From positions 19,546 through 83,545 of the forward strand of contig JAZAHA010000037.1 in NCBI GenBank assembly GCA_036231565.1: DNA of 64,000 nt. The letters are read 5' to 3'. The translations under genes and the position numbers were made by a program. Under the pieces are notes generated by a model. That model saw only the letters and a program-made list of their open reading frames with translations, did not search any database and had not been told where the DNA came from. The first letter of the stretch is position 1. Each line of letters begins with the position of its first letter. Shown here one piece after another: positions 16,047 through 23,642 of this stretch. Source of the stretch: Maricaulis sp036231565 (GTDB taxonomy: Bacteria > Pseudomonadota > Alphaproteobacteria > Caulobacterales > Maricaulaceae).

Positions 16047-16070
16047 GGGGCGAGCCTACGGGCTCGTCCC
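16047..16070. terminator. Stable hairpin with UACG tetraloop
   Basis: GGGGCGAGCC / GGCTCGTCCC forms 10 pairs (one G-U) closed by C(TACG)G, a very stable tetraloop. There is no T run on either side, so it may be an RNA 3' end or processing hairpin rather than a classical terminator. Confidence 0.45.
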
Positions 16071-16118
16071 TACTCCGGTAATATAGTCAGCCCACCCCAA
16101 AAATGCCAGAGCATCCGC

Positions 16119-17240
16119 CTAATCGCCCGATAACCGGTCGAACCGGTTGATCACCGTATAGTTCGAGCCTTCCGAGACGGCGTAGACGATGTCTGCCCAG
16201 CCATCGGCATTGAGATCGCCGACGCTGAGATTATAGCTGTCGACCGGATCGGCCCCGATCTCGACCGTCTCGAACCCGTCCGGCCGGTTGAGATAGACCC
16301 GGTTGGCGACTTCCGAATTGGCGATGGCGATATCAATGCGTCCGTCATGGTCGAAATCGGCAGTGTCGAGGCCGAACACCACATCGCTGTCCGAGCCGAA
16401 ACGCCGGACCGTGCCGAAACCGCCCATGCCGTCATTCTCGAAGATCACGCTTTGCGCTTCCATGCCGCCGGCCAGAATGTCGGCATGCCCGTCGCCATTG
16501 ATGTCCGCGACGGCGACCGCGCGGATCTCCATCTCCAGCGCCGCCCCCAGCATATCCGGCGCAGCAAACCCCCCGCCGGGCTGACCGCGATAGACCGGCA
16601 CGCCCTCGCCGCCGCGGTTCGAGAAGACGAGATCTGCGTGGCCGTCGCCATCGAGATCGGCGATTGCGACCTGGATGGTCTGGTATTCGCCGGGCAGTTC
16701 GACCGGATCGGCAAAACCGCCAGTGCCGTCATTGAGGAAGTAGCGATTGGCCTCGCCGCGCTGGACCAGGACGAGATCGCTGTCGCCATCGCCATCCAGA
16801 TCGGCCGCGGCGATGCTGCGTGCCTGGGCGACGGGACCGATCTCGCGCGCCGCGTCGAAATGGCCCTTACCGTCGTTGAAGAGCAGGAGGACCGGCAGGA
16901 GATCGCGCGCGATCGCCGCGTCCAGATCGCCATCCCCGTCCAGATCGGCCAGCGCCGCTTCATAACCGGTCGTACGGTCCGGCCCGGCATCGCGGGCCGA
17001 GCGGAAAAAGCCCATGCCGTTATTGAGAAAGACCTCGTCCTGCTGGATCCAGTGACGGCCATTCACGGCAAACCCGTCCAGATCGCCATCCCCGTCCAGA
17101 TCGCCCAGATTGACCGAGGCCGTCAGGGCCGTTTCGGCACCGAAATAGTTGTAGGGGTGCAGCCAGAAAGCCGCGTCCTGGGCGTGGGCCTGAGAACCCA
17201 GCATTGCCGCCAGGCCTGCCGCCATCAGGGTTCGTTTCAT
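16119..17240 (-). CDS. Secreted FG-GAP/VCBS repeat protein
   Basis: 373 residues. The signal peptide MKRTLMAAGLAAMLGSQAHA is followed by about seven FG-GAP/VCBS repeats, each with a Ca-binding D-x-D-G-D-G-x-x-D loop (NLGDLDGDGDLDGF, ALADLDGDGDLDAA, AAADLDGDGDSDLV, AIADLDGDGHADLV, AVADINGDGHADIL, DTADFDHDGRIDIA, SVGDLNADGWADIV). This predicts a beta-propeller exposed outside the cytoplasm that needs calcium. There is no enzyme domain and no C-terminal sorting signal. ATG at 17240 follows GGAGGAC. No partner gene is adjacent; the role may be adhesion or ligand binding. Confidence 0.88.
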   Translation of the reverse strand: MKRTLMAAGLAAMLGSQAHAQDAAFWLHPYNYFGAETALTASVNLGDLDGDGDLDGFAVNGRHWIQQDEVFLNNGMGFFRSARDAGPDRTTGYEAALADLDGDGDLDAAIARDLLPVLLLFNDGKGHFDAAREIGPVAQARSIAAADLDGDGDSDLVLVQRGEANRYFLNDGTGGFADPVELPGEYQTIQVAIADLDGDGHADLVFSNRGGEGVPVYRGQPGGGFAAPDMLGAALEMEIRAVAVADINGDGHADILAGGMEAQSVIFENDGMGGFGTVRRFGSDSDVVFGLDTADFDHDGRIDIAIANSEVANRVYLNRPDGFETVEIGADPVDSYNLSVGDLNADGWADIVYAVSEGSNYTVINRFDRLSGD

Positions 17241-17322
17241 GAATACAGTCCTCCCTCGTATTCGCGGCACGCTAGAGACGCAAAACGGCCGCGGCCAGTT
17301 ACAGTTCGGACGGAATACAAAA

Positions 17323-17349
17323 AACCCCGCCGGCAGGACCGGCGGGGTT
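17323..17349 (-). terminator. Rho-independent terminator of the sdh operon
   Basis: A perfect 11-bp stem (AACCCCGCCGG / CCGGCGGGGTT, 5-nt loop) is followed on the reverse strand by TTTTGTATT, 26 bp past the sdhB stop. Confidence 0.92.
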
Positions 17350-17375
17350 GATTGTTCGCGGCGATGCGAAGGCGG

Positions 17376-18155
17376 TCAGCCTTCGCGTTCGGCCATCATC
17401 TTCTTGATTTCGCCGATCGCCTTGGCCGGGTTGAGACCCTTCGGGCAGACCTGGGCGCAGTTCATGATGGTGTGGCAACGATAGAGCTTGAACGGGTCGT
17501 TGAGATCGTCCAGCCGTTCGCCCTTGGCCTCGTCGCGGCTGTCGGCCAGCCAGCGATAGGCCTGCAGCAGGGCGGCCGGGCCGTAATACTTGTCGCCATT
17601 CCACCAGTAGGACGGGCAGGCCGTGGAGCACGAGGCGCACATGATGCACTCATAGAGCCCGTCCAGCTGTTCGCGGTCTTCCGGGCTCTGCTTCCATTCC
17701 TTTTCCGGCGCCGGCGTATCGGTCTTCAGATACGGCTTGATGGCCGCGTGCTGGGCGTAGAAATCCGTGAGATCAGGCACCAGATCGCGCACCACCGGCT
17801 GGTGGGGCAGCGGCGAGATGGTGATCGTGCCGTTATACTCGTCGATGCCCGAGGTGCAGGCGATGGTGTTGCGCCCGCCGATATTCATCGAGCAGGAGCC
17901 GCACACGCCCTCGCGGCAGGACCGGCGGAAGGCCAGCGTCGAGTCGACATTGTTCTTGATCCAGATCAGCGCATCGAGAACCATCGGCCCGCAATCATCC
18001 ATGTCCACCTTGTAGGTGTCCCAGGTCGGATTGCCGCCCGCTTCCGGGTCATAGCGGTAGATGCGGAAGGTGCGCGTATTCCTGGCGCCATCCGGTGCCG
18101 CGTGGGTCTTGCCCTTCTTGGGCTGGGAACCGCGGGGAAGTGTCAGCTGAACCAT
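17376..18155 (-). CDS. sdhB: Succinate dehydrogenase iron-sulfur subunit
   Basis: 259 residues. It carries electrons from SdhA flavin to quinone in complex II. The [2Fe-2S] ligands are in SCREGVCGSCSMNIGGRNTI, the [4Fe-4S] ligands in CIMCASCSTACPS, and the [3Fe-4S] ligands in CHTIMNCAQVCPKGLNPAKA. The quinone-site Trp-Trp appears in PSYWWNG. It is last of sdhCDAB, 12 bp after sdhA, and followed by a strong terminator. Confidence 0.98.
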   Translation of the reverse strand: MVQLTLPRGSQPKKGKTHAAPDGARNTRTFRIYRYDPEAGGNPTWDTYKVDMDDCGPMVLDALIWIKNNVDSTLAFRRSCREGVCGSCSMNIGGRNTIACTSGIDEYNGTITISPLPHQPVVRDLVPDLTDFYAQHAAIKPYLKTDTPAPEKEWKQSPEDREQLDGLYECIMCASCSTACPSYWWNGDKYYGPAALLQAYRWLADSRDEAKGERLDDLNDPFKLYRCHTIMNCAQVCPKGLNPAKAIGEIKKMMAEREG

Positions 18156-18167
18156 TTGAATATCCCC

Positions 18168-19955
18168 TTAGTAGACGCGCGCTTTGGGCTCGATATAGGC
18201 GATGTCGTTGGACATCGTGTAGGTGTGCACCGGGCGGTAATCGATCTTCACATTGCCCTTGTCGTCGCACCAGGCGAGCGTGTGCTTCATCCAGGTCTCG
18301 TCATTGCGGTCCGGGAAGTCCTCGCGGGCATGGGCGCCGCGGCTTTCCTCGCGATTGGCCGCGCCGTTCACCGTCACCGCGGCCTGGCTGACCAGATTGT
18401 CCAGCTCCAGGGTTTCCATCAGATCCGTGTTCCAGATCATGGTGCGGTCGGTGACCGAGATGTCCGGCAGGCCGGTATAGACCTGCTTGATCGCCTCGAC
18501 GCCCTCATTGAGGACCTCGCCGGTGCGGAAGACGGCGCAGTTGTTCTGCATCGCCCGCTGCATCTCGAGGCGCAGCTTGGCGGTCGGCGTGCCGCCCCTG
18601 GCATTGCGGTACTTGTCCAGCCGGTCCAGCGAGATCTGGCCGTCCTTGGCCGTCAGCTCCTTCTGGGTCGCGCCGGCCTTCACCGTCTCGCCGACGCGCA
18701 GGCCGGCAGCGCGGCCGAACACCACAAGGTCGATCAGCGAGTTGGAACCCAGGCGGTTGGCGCCGTGCACCGACACGCAGGCCGCTTCGCCCACGGCCAT
18801 CAGGCCCGGCACGACCGCATCGGGATCGTCGCCCACCTTGGTGAGGACCTCGCCGTGATAATTCGTCGGGATGCCACCCATATTGTAGTGCACGGTCGGC
18901 AGGACCGGGATCGGCTCCTTGGTCACGTCGACACCGGCGAAGATGCGTGCGCTTTCGGAAATGCCCGGCAGGCGCTCGTGCAGGATGTCCGGATCGAGGT
19001 GGTCCAGGTGCAGGTGGATGTGATCCTTGCCGGCACCGACACCGCGGCCCTCGCGGATTTCCATCGTCATCGAGCGCGAGACGACATCGCGCGAGGCCAG
19101 GTCCTTGGCGGACGGTGCATAGCGCTCCATGAAGCGCTCGCCTTCCGAATTGGTCAGATAGCCGCCTTCGCCGCGGGCGCCCTCGGTGATCAGGCAGCCG
19201 GCGCCATAGATGCCGGTCGGGTGGAATTGCACGAATTCCATGTCCTGCAGCGGCAGGCCGGCACGCAGCACCATGGCATTGCCGTCGCCCGTGCAAGTGT
19301 GTGCGGACGTGGCCGAGAAATAGGCGCGGCCATAGCCGCCGGTCGCCAGGATCACGGTCTGGGCGCGGAAACGGTGCAGCGTGCCATCGTCCAGCTTCCA
19401 GGCGGTGATGCCGCGGCAGGCGCCGTCATCGTCCATGATCAGGTCGAGCGCGAAATACTCGATGAAGAACTCGGTCTCGTTACGCACGGACTGGCCGTAG
19501 AGCGTGTGCAGGATGGCGTGACCGGTCCGGTCGGCGGCGGCGCAGGTGCGCTGCACCGGGCCCTCGCCGTAATTGCGGGTCATGCCGCCGAAGGCACGCT
19601 GGTAGATCTTGCCGTCCTCGGTGCGCGAGAAAGGCACGCCCCAGTGTTCCAGCTCGTACACGGCTTCCGGTGCGTTGCGGCACAGATATTCGATCGAGTC
19701 CTGGTCGCCCAGCCAGTCCGACCCTTTGACGGTGTCGTACATGTGCCAGCGCCAGTCATCCTCGCCCATATTGCCCAGCGAGGCGGAGATGCCGCCCTGC
19801 GCCGCGACCGTGTGCGAGCGGGTCGGGAAGACCTTGGTGATGCAGGCGGTCTTCAGACCGGCCTGCGACGCGCCCAGGGCAGCCCGGAGGCCCGAGCCGC
19901 CGGCGCCGACGACCACGACGTCATAGGTGTGATCGATCCAGTTGTATTCGGCCAT
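18168..19955 (-). CDS. sdhA: Succinate dehydrogenase flavoprotein subunit
   Basis: 595 residues, the usual SdhA length. The FAD-binding loop is GAGGSGLRAALGA (17-29). RSHTVAAQGG holds the His (H48) that carries covalent FAD. HPTGIYGAGCLITEGARGEG is the active-site stretch with the catalytic Arg region, and GLMAVGEAACVSVHGANRLG with SNSLIDLVVFGRAAG completes the fold. It oxidises succinate to fumarate on the cytoplasmic face of complex II. Third gene of sdhCDAB; 15 bp separate it from sdhD. Confidence 0.98.
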   Translation of the reverse strand: MAEYNWIDHTYDVVVVGAGGSGLRAALGASQAGLKTACITKVFPTRSHTVAAQGGISASLGNMGEDDWRWHMYDTVKGSDWLGDQDSIEYLCRNAPEAVYELEHWGVPFSRTEDGKIYQRAFGGMTRNYGEGPVQRTCAAADRTGHAILHTLYGQSVRNETEFFIEYFALDLIMDDDGACRGITAWKLDDGTLHRFRAQTVILATGGYGRAYFSATSAHTCTGDGNAMVLRAGLPLQDMEFVQFHPTGIYGAGCLITEGARGEGGYLTNSEGERFMERYAPSAKDLASRDVVSRSMTMEIREGRGVGAGKDHIHLHLDHLDPDILHERLPGISESARIFAGVDVTKEPIPVLPTVHYNMGGIPTNYHGEVLTKVGDDPDAVVPGLMAVGEAACVSVHGANRLGSNSLIDLVVFGRAAGLRVGETVKAGATQKELTAKDGQISLDRLDKYRNARGGTPTAKLRLEMQRAMQNNCAVFRTGEVLNEGVEAIKQVYTGLPDISVTDRTMIWNTDLMETLELDNLVSQAAVTVNGAANREESRGAHAREDFPDRNDETWMKHTLAWCDDKGNVKIDYRPVHTYTMSNDIAYIEPKARVY

Positions 19956-19970
19956 CGTGTTTCGTGTCCG

Positions 19971-20348
19971 TTACAGAGCGAGCTTGAGAAGGGCGAAGGC
20001 CGTGATCAGCCACAGCCCGGCCGCGATGAAAGTGTTGCCCAGCACCAGCAGCGTCTTGGTGAAGGGTTTGTGGATATAGTCCTCGATCACTTCCAGCATG
20101 CCGGTGCGCATGTGGGCGAGACCGGCCGTCAGCGTCAGCAGGGTGACAATGGCGCCCGCCGGCGAAGCCAGGAAGGCGCGCGTGGCCAGCGGCTCCGGCG
20201 CGCCGGACATGGCCAGCATCCACACGAAGACGGGGGCGAGGAAGAACAGCGCGATCGCGGTGATACGGTGCGAGATCCAGTGGCTGGCACCGTGCCCGGA
20301 CGCGCCGAGACCGCGGACCTTCGAGGCGGGCGTACGATAATCGCTCAT
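19971..20348 (-). CDS. sdhD: Succinate dehydrogenase membrane anchor subunit
   Basis: 125 residues with three membrane helices. GHGASHWISHRITAIALFFL is the conserved SdhD opening, and GLAHMRTGMLEVIEDYIHKP contains the H-x-x-x-G-x-x-x-x-x-x-D-Y motif with the haem-ligand His region. Together with SdhC it anchors complex II and forms the quinone site. ATG at 20348 is 2 bp after the sdhC stop. The open frame continues upstream into sdhC without relevance. Confidence 0.94.
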   Translation of the reverse strand: MSDYRTPASKVRGLGASGHGASHWISHRITAIALFFLAPVFVWMLAMSGAPEPLATRAFLASPAGAIVTLLTLTAGLAHMRTGMLEVIEDYIHKPFTKTLLVLGNTFIAAGLWLITAFALLKLAL

Positions 20349-20350
20349 GC

Positions 20351-20743
20351 TCACGCTCCCAGGTTCAGCCAGAGAAGGGCTGTCGGAATGACGGCCGCGA
20401 CAATGATGATGTAGGAGCGCAGGTTGGAACCGGCCGGGTCGTAGCCCTTGCCGAAATCCCAGACCAGGTGGCGCAGCCCGTTCAGCCAGTGATAGCTGAT
20501 GCAATAGGTCAGGATGATCAGGCCGAAGCGCGTCACCCAGGCCATCCAGCCCTCGAACAGGAAGGCCACCCACCCCTCGGCTCCGAAAGCCAGCAGGATG
20601 ATCCAGACGGAAATGGCGACGGCGCCGATATAATTGGCGATCCCGGTTGCGCGGTGGAGAATGGACGACGCCATCGTCGCGTGCCAGCGCCAGACCTGCA
20701 GGTGCGGCGACATGGGACGCGGATCAGACCAGTCGGAAGCCAT
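20351..20743 (-). CDS. sdhC: Succinate dehydrogenase cytochrome b556 subunit
   Basis: 130 residues with three membrane helices. RPMSPHLQVWRWHATMASSI and LHRATGIANYIGAV contain the SdhC signature (R-P-x-S-P-H...S-I-x-H-R-x-T-G), where Ser and Arg bind quinone. SYHWLNGLRHLVWDFGKGYD holds the haem-ligand His and H-x-x-x-G-x-R-H-L-x-W-D motif. It is first of the sdhCDAB operon; ATG at 20743, with a promoter about 80 bp upstream. Confidence 0.96.
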   Translation of the reverse strand: MASDWSDPRPMSPHLQVWRWHATMASSILHRATGIANYIGAVAISVWIILLAFGAEGWVAFLFEGWMAWVTRFGLIILTYCISYHWLNGLRHLVWDFGKGYDPAGSNLRSYIIIVAAVIPTALLWLNLGA

Positions 20744-20821
20744 GAGGCAGCCTTTCGATAACTATCCGGATAAGCCGCGTCCGACGCCCCCGTCGAAGCG
20801 GTATGTCAGTAATTGTGCAGC

Positions 20822-20849
20822 ACAATAGGCCGCAAAGTGTCAGGGTCAA
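20822..20849 (-). promoter_or_regulatory. Promoter of the sdhCDAB operon
   Basis: On the reverse strand TTGACC (20849-20844), a 16-bp spacer and TATTGT (20827-20822) form a good housekeeping-type promoter, giving a leader of roughly 70 nt before sdhC. Confidence 0.6.
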
Positions 20850-20890
20850 CGCGTGCAGCGCTTACCGCTGACAACATCCAGACATTCCGG

Positions 20891-20937
20891 CGGGTTGTTC
20901 GGAATCGTTCTCACCGGAGCCCCTTCCGAACAACCCG
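20891..20937 (-). terminator. Long inverted repeat after the amidohydrolase gene
   Basis: CGGGTTGTTCGGAA (20891-20904) and TTCCGAACAACCCG (20924-20937) are a perfect 14-bp inverted repeat with a 19-bp loop, 12 bp beyond the amidohydrolase stop. There is no T run; it may be a Rho-independent-like 3' hairpin or a binding site. Confidence 0.55.
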
Positions 20938-20949
20938 TACGGTGTCCGC

Positions 20950-22347
20950 CTATTCCATCCGCAGATGTGCCGGCAGGCGCTCTTCATGGACCTGCCCGTC
21001 CTCGACATAGACCGTGCCGGCCTTCATCACGAAATCCACGTCCTGCAACAGGCTGGGATAGGTCAGGAGGTCGCCGTCGACGGCGATGATGTCGGCCATC
21101 ATGCCCGGCGCAATCGTGCCCACCTGGTCCTGCACCCCCATGAAGACGGCCGCCCAATAGGTCGAGGAGCGGATCGCATCCATCACCGGCACGTCCAGCT
21201 CGCGCGTCCAGACATCGAACTCGTTCCAGGTCGACTGGCAGTGGAATTTCATCGGAATACCGCTGTCCGTGCCCAGCAGCATCACCACGCCGGCCTCGCG
21301 CAATTGTTCGAACTTGCGGCGCAGGGTCGGTGCGCGCAGCGGCGTCAGCTGGGTATATTCCAGACGCTCGGGATGCTGGATCGAGGCCTCGATGTCGGCA
21401 ATCGTGTCGTCGCGCAGGCCGCGATGCCAGCAATCGCTGTCGAGAAACTCGTCATTTTCCCGGGTGCGGGTGTAGTTCCACAACCCCTCGATCGTCGGCG
21501 TCCAGAACAAGGGCCCGCCGGAGACCCGGCCCCGCGCCGTCCGGTCGCGCAGCGCCGCCATCACTTCCGGCGGATATTCCGGTGCCGTGGTCAGGCCGGT
21601 ATGCTCGAAATTGTCGATGCCGATCTCCAGGCCGCGCAGGATTTCCGCCGGTCTGTGGGAATGGCCGACCACGCGCAGGCCGCGGGCATGCGCCTCCTCG
21701 ACGACCGCGCGCGCCTCGTCGGGCTCCAGCAAGTCCTGGTCGACAAACTTGATCACATCAACGCCGGCATCGGCGAGATCGCGCACGTGCTGACGCGCGT
21801 CGCGCACGGAATCGACGCCCCACCGGAAAGCCTCCGTGCCCGGATAGGGCTGGTGCTGGATGAAGGGGCCGGACACGTAGAGTGTCGGCCCGGGCAGCTC
21901 GCCGGCATTGATCCGGTCACGCACCGAGATCGACGGCTCAAGCGGCGCCCCCAGATCGCGCGCCGAGGTGATGCCGGCCAGCAGGAGCTGCACCGCCGAG
22001 GCCGGCATGATCTCGTCTTCCAGCCGGTCGATATAGACCCGGTCCCAGTGTTCATAATCGGAATGGCCGGTCAGCATGAGGTGGGCGTGCATCTCCCACA
22101 GGCCCGGCATGACGGTCATCCCTTCGGTCGAGATCACCTCATAGCCATCGGGAATGGCCGTATTGTCCTGATTGCCGACCGCGATGATGCGGTCATCCTC
22201 GACGAGGATCACGCTGTCATGGACCACCGGCCCGCCATAGCCGTCGATCAGCGTCCCGCCCACCAGCGCCTGGCGCCCGTCGGCCTGCGCCGCCGCAGCC
22301 ATTCCCAGCGCCATCACCGGCGCAACAACAAGTCCCGATAGTTTCAT
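20950..22347 (-). CDS. Exported amidohydrolase (imidazolonepropionase-like)
   Basis: 465 residues. The signal peptide MKLSGLVVAPVMALGMAAAA ends near AQADG. The amidohydrolase metal centre is complete: H-x-H in WEMHAHLMLTG, the bridging Lys in DVIKFVD, His in VVGHSHRP and in NFEHTGL, and Asp in MLLGTDSGIP. The family includes Xaa-Pro/Xaa-Arg dipeptidases and imidazolonepropionase-like periplasmic hydrolases, so a periplasmic C-N hydrolase, perhaps a dipeptidase, is likely; the substrate is unknown. ATG at 22347 gives the signal peptide; upstream in-frame sequence is unconserved. Divergent from the SDR gene. Confidence 0.88.
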   Translation of the reverse strand: MKLSGLVVAPVMALGMAAAAQADGRQALVGGTLIDGYGGPVVHDSVILVEDDRIIAVGNQDNTAIPDGYEVISTEGMTVMPGLWEMHAHLMLTGHSDYEHWDRVYIDRLEDEIMPASAVQLLLAGITSARDLGAPLEPSISVRDRINAGELPGPTLYVSGPFIQHQPYPGTEAFRWGVDSVRDARQHVRDLADAGVDVIKFVDQDLLEPDEARAVVEEAHARGLRVVGHSHRPAEILRGLEIGIDNFEHTGLTTAPEYPPEVMAALRDRTARGRVSGGPLFWTPTIEGLWNYTRTRENDEFLDSDCWHRGLRDDTIADIEASIQHPERLEYTQLTPLRAPTLRRKFEQLREAGVVMLLGTDSGIPMKFHCQSTWNEFDVWTRELDVPVMDAIRSSTYWAAVFMGVQDQVGTIAPGMMADIIAVDGDLLTYPSLLQDVDFVMKAGTVYVEDGQVHEERLPAHLRME

Positions 22348-22462
22348 GCCCGTCTCCCTCACGATCCGGCGACTCTCTAACACGCTCCCGCAGAAGGCAA
22401 ATCGAAGATGGATTTCCCGTGTCTGCGGCCTAGATTGGGGCGGGGAAACGAGGAGACATCCC

Positions 22463-23332
22463 ATGCCGACACCGCAACGCACCGCCGTCGTCACCGGCGC
22501 ATCGACCGGGATCGGTCATGCCTGCACAGCCCGGCTGGCGGCCGAGGGCTGGCGGGTCTTTGCCGGCGTGCGCAAGACTGCCGATGCCGAACGGCTGGTC
22601 GCCGAACTCGGCGGGACCGTCATCCCGCTGATCATGGATGTCACCGACACCGCCACGGTACAGGCCGCTGCAAAGACCGTCCGCACAGCGCTTGCCGGGC
22701 GCACGCTGGACGGTCTGGTCAACAATGCCGGCATCGCGGTGGCCGGTCCGATGCTCAACGTGCCGCTGGAGGATTTCCAGCAGCAGATGGACGTCAATGT
22801 CACCGGCATTGTCCGTGTCACCCAGGCCTTCGGCCCCCTGCTCGGCGTGGATGAAAGCCTGGAGGGCGGTCCCGGCCGCATCGTCATGATGTCCTCGGTC
22901 GCCGGCGAGATGGCCGCGCCCTTCCTCGGCCCCTACTCGGCCTCCAAGCACGCCGTCGAGGGCCTGTCCAAGGCGCTGCGCCGCGAACTGATGCTGTACG
23001 GAATCCAGGTCGTGGTGCTCGGGCCGGGCGCGGTGGCGACACCGATCTGGGCCAAGGCCGAGGAGATCGACGCCGAGCCCTATCGCGAGACCCGCTTCTA
23101 TGACGCCCTGCTGCGGATCCGCGGCTGGATGGCCAAGAACGGGCCGGAGGGTTTCCCGCCGGAAAAGATCGCCGACCGTGTCTTCCGGTCGCTGACCGAG
23201 GACAAGCCGCGCCTGCGCTATGCCATCGTGCCCCAGCGCCTGACCAACTGGTCCCTGCCCAAACTCCTGCCCGGCCGCCTGGTCGACAATATGGTCGCCA
23301 AACGCGTCGGCCTGCAGCGCAAATACCGCTGA
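22463..23332 (+). CDS. Short-chain dehydrogenase/reductase (classical SDR)
   Basis: 289 residues. VVTGASTGIGHACTARLAAE is the NAD(P)-binding T-G-x-x-x-G-x-G loop, with VNNAGIAVAGP as the N-N-A-G motif, MMSSVAG carrying the active-site Ser, and the Tyr158/Lys162 pair in YSASKHAVEG. The R-K after GVRKT favours NADPH. The C-terminal extension (SLPKLLPGRLVDNMVAKRVG) resembles retinol- and steroid-type SDRs. ATG at 22463 follows AGGAG. The substrate is unknown. Confidence 0.92.
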   Translation: MPTPQRTAVVTGASTGIGHACTARLAAEGWRVFAGVRKTADAERLVAELGGTVIPLIMDVTDTATVQAAAKTVRTALAGRTLDGLVNNAGIAVAGPMLNVPLEDFQQQMDVNVTGIVRVTQAFGPLLGVDESLEGGPGRIVMMSSVAGEMAAPFLGPYSASKHAVEGLSKALRRELMLYGIQVVVLGPGAVATPIWAKAEEIDAEPYRETRFYDALLRIRGWMAKNGPEGFPPEKIADRVFRSLTEDKPRLRYAIVPQRLTNWSLPKLLPGRLVDNMVAKRVGLQRKYR

Positions 23333-23642
23333 GCCGCCGGTCCTCGCCCTTGATGGGCGCTGAGGCGCCCAAGAACAGTCCGGGGGACTGTTCGACGCGA
23401 CGAAGGACCACGCCGCAGGCGTGGTGGAGTGGGTGACCTTCAAGGACTTAGAAGCGCCGGGCGCTTTCACCCCTTCCGTCCGTCTGCGCCGGACACCTTC
23501 CCCGTCAAGGGGAAGGACGGTGTGGCCGCATACGCCTGGAGGCGTGCCATCTCTTCACAGCTTTGCTTGCCCCGCGGAAAGGCGCGCGCCATTCTGCGCG
23601 CGGTGTCCGCACCCGGCCGGGCACCGACAGGGGAGAGATTTC
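23333..23642. repeat. Intergenic cluster of palindromes (REP-like mosaic)
   Basis: The 310-bp gap holds consecutive hairpins: GGGCGC/GCGCCC (23355-23371 area), GAACAGTCC/GGACTGTTC, CCACGCC/GGCGTGG, and CCTTCCCC/GGGGAAGG. No ORF is supported. Similar C-rich hairpins occur at 32577-32715. Composition and arrangement are those of intergenic repeat mosaics common in Caulobacterales. Confidence 0.65.

Larger units (their letters stand above)
15690..16118. other. 429-bp intergenic region with repeat, structured segment and sORF
   Basis: The region holds, in order, the hairpin repeat (15740-15784), an AT-richer stretch (15800-15845), the structured segment (15849-15936), a 29-codon sORF (15951-16040) and a UACG-loop hairpin (16047-16070). 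I see no tRNA, IS or longer ORF in it. It separates the acyltransferase from the convergent FG-GAP gene. Confidence 0.7.

Noticed and set aside
17352..20414. 1020-aa forward ORF opposite sdhCDAB
   Set aside because: Antisense shadow of four certain genes; it crosses their boundaries and resembles no protein family.
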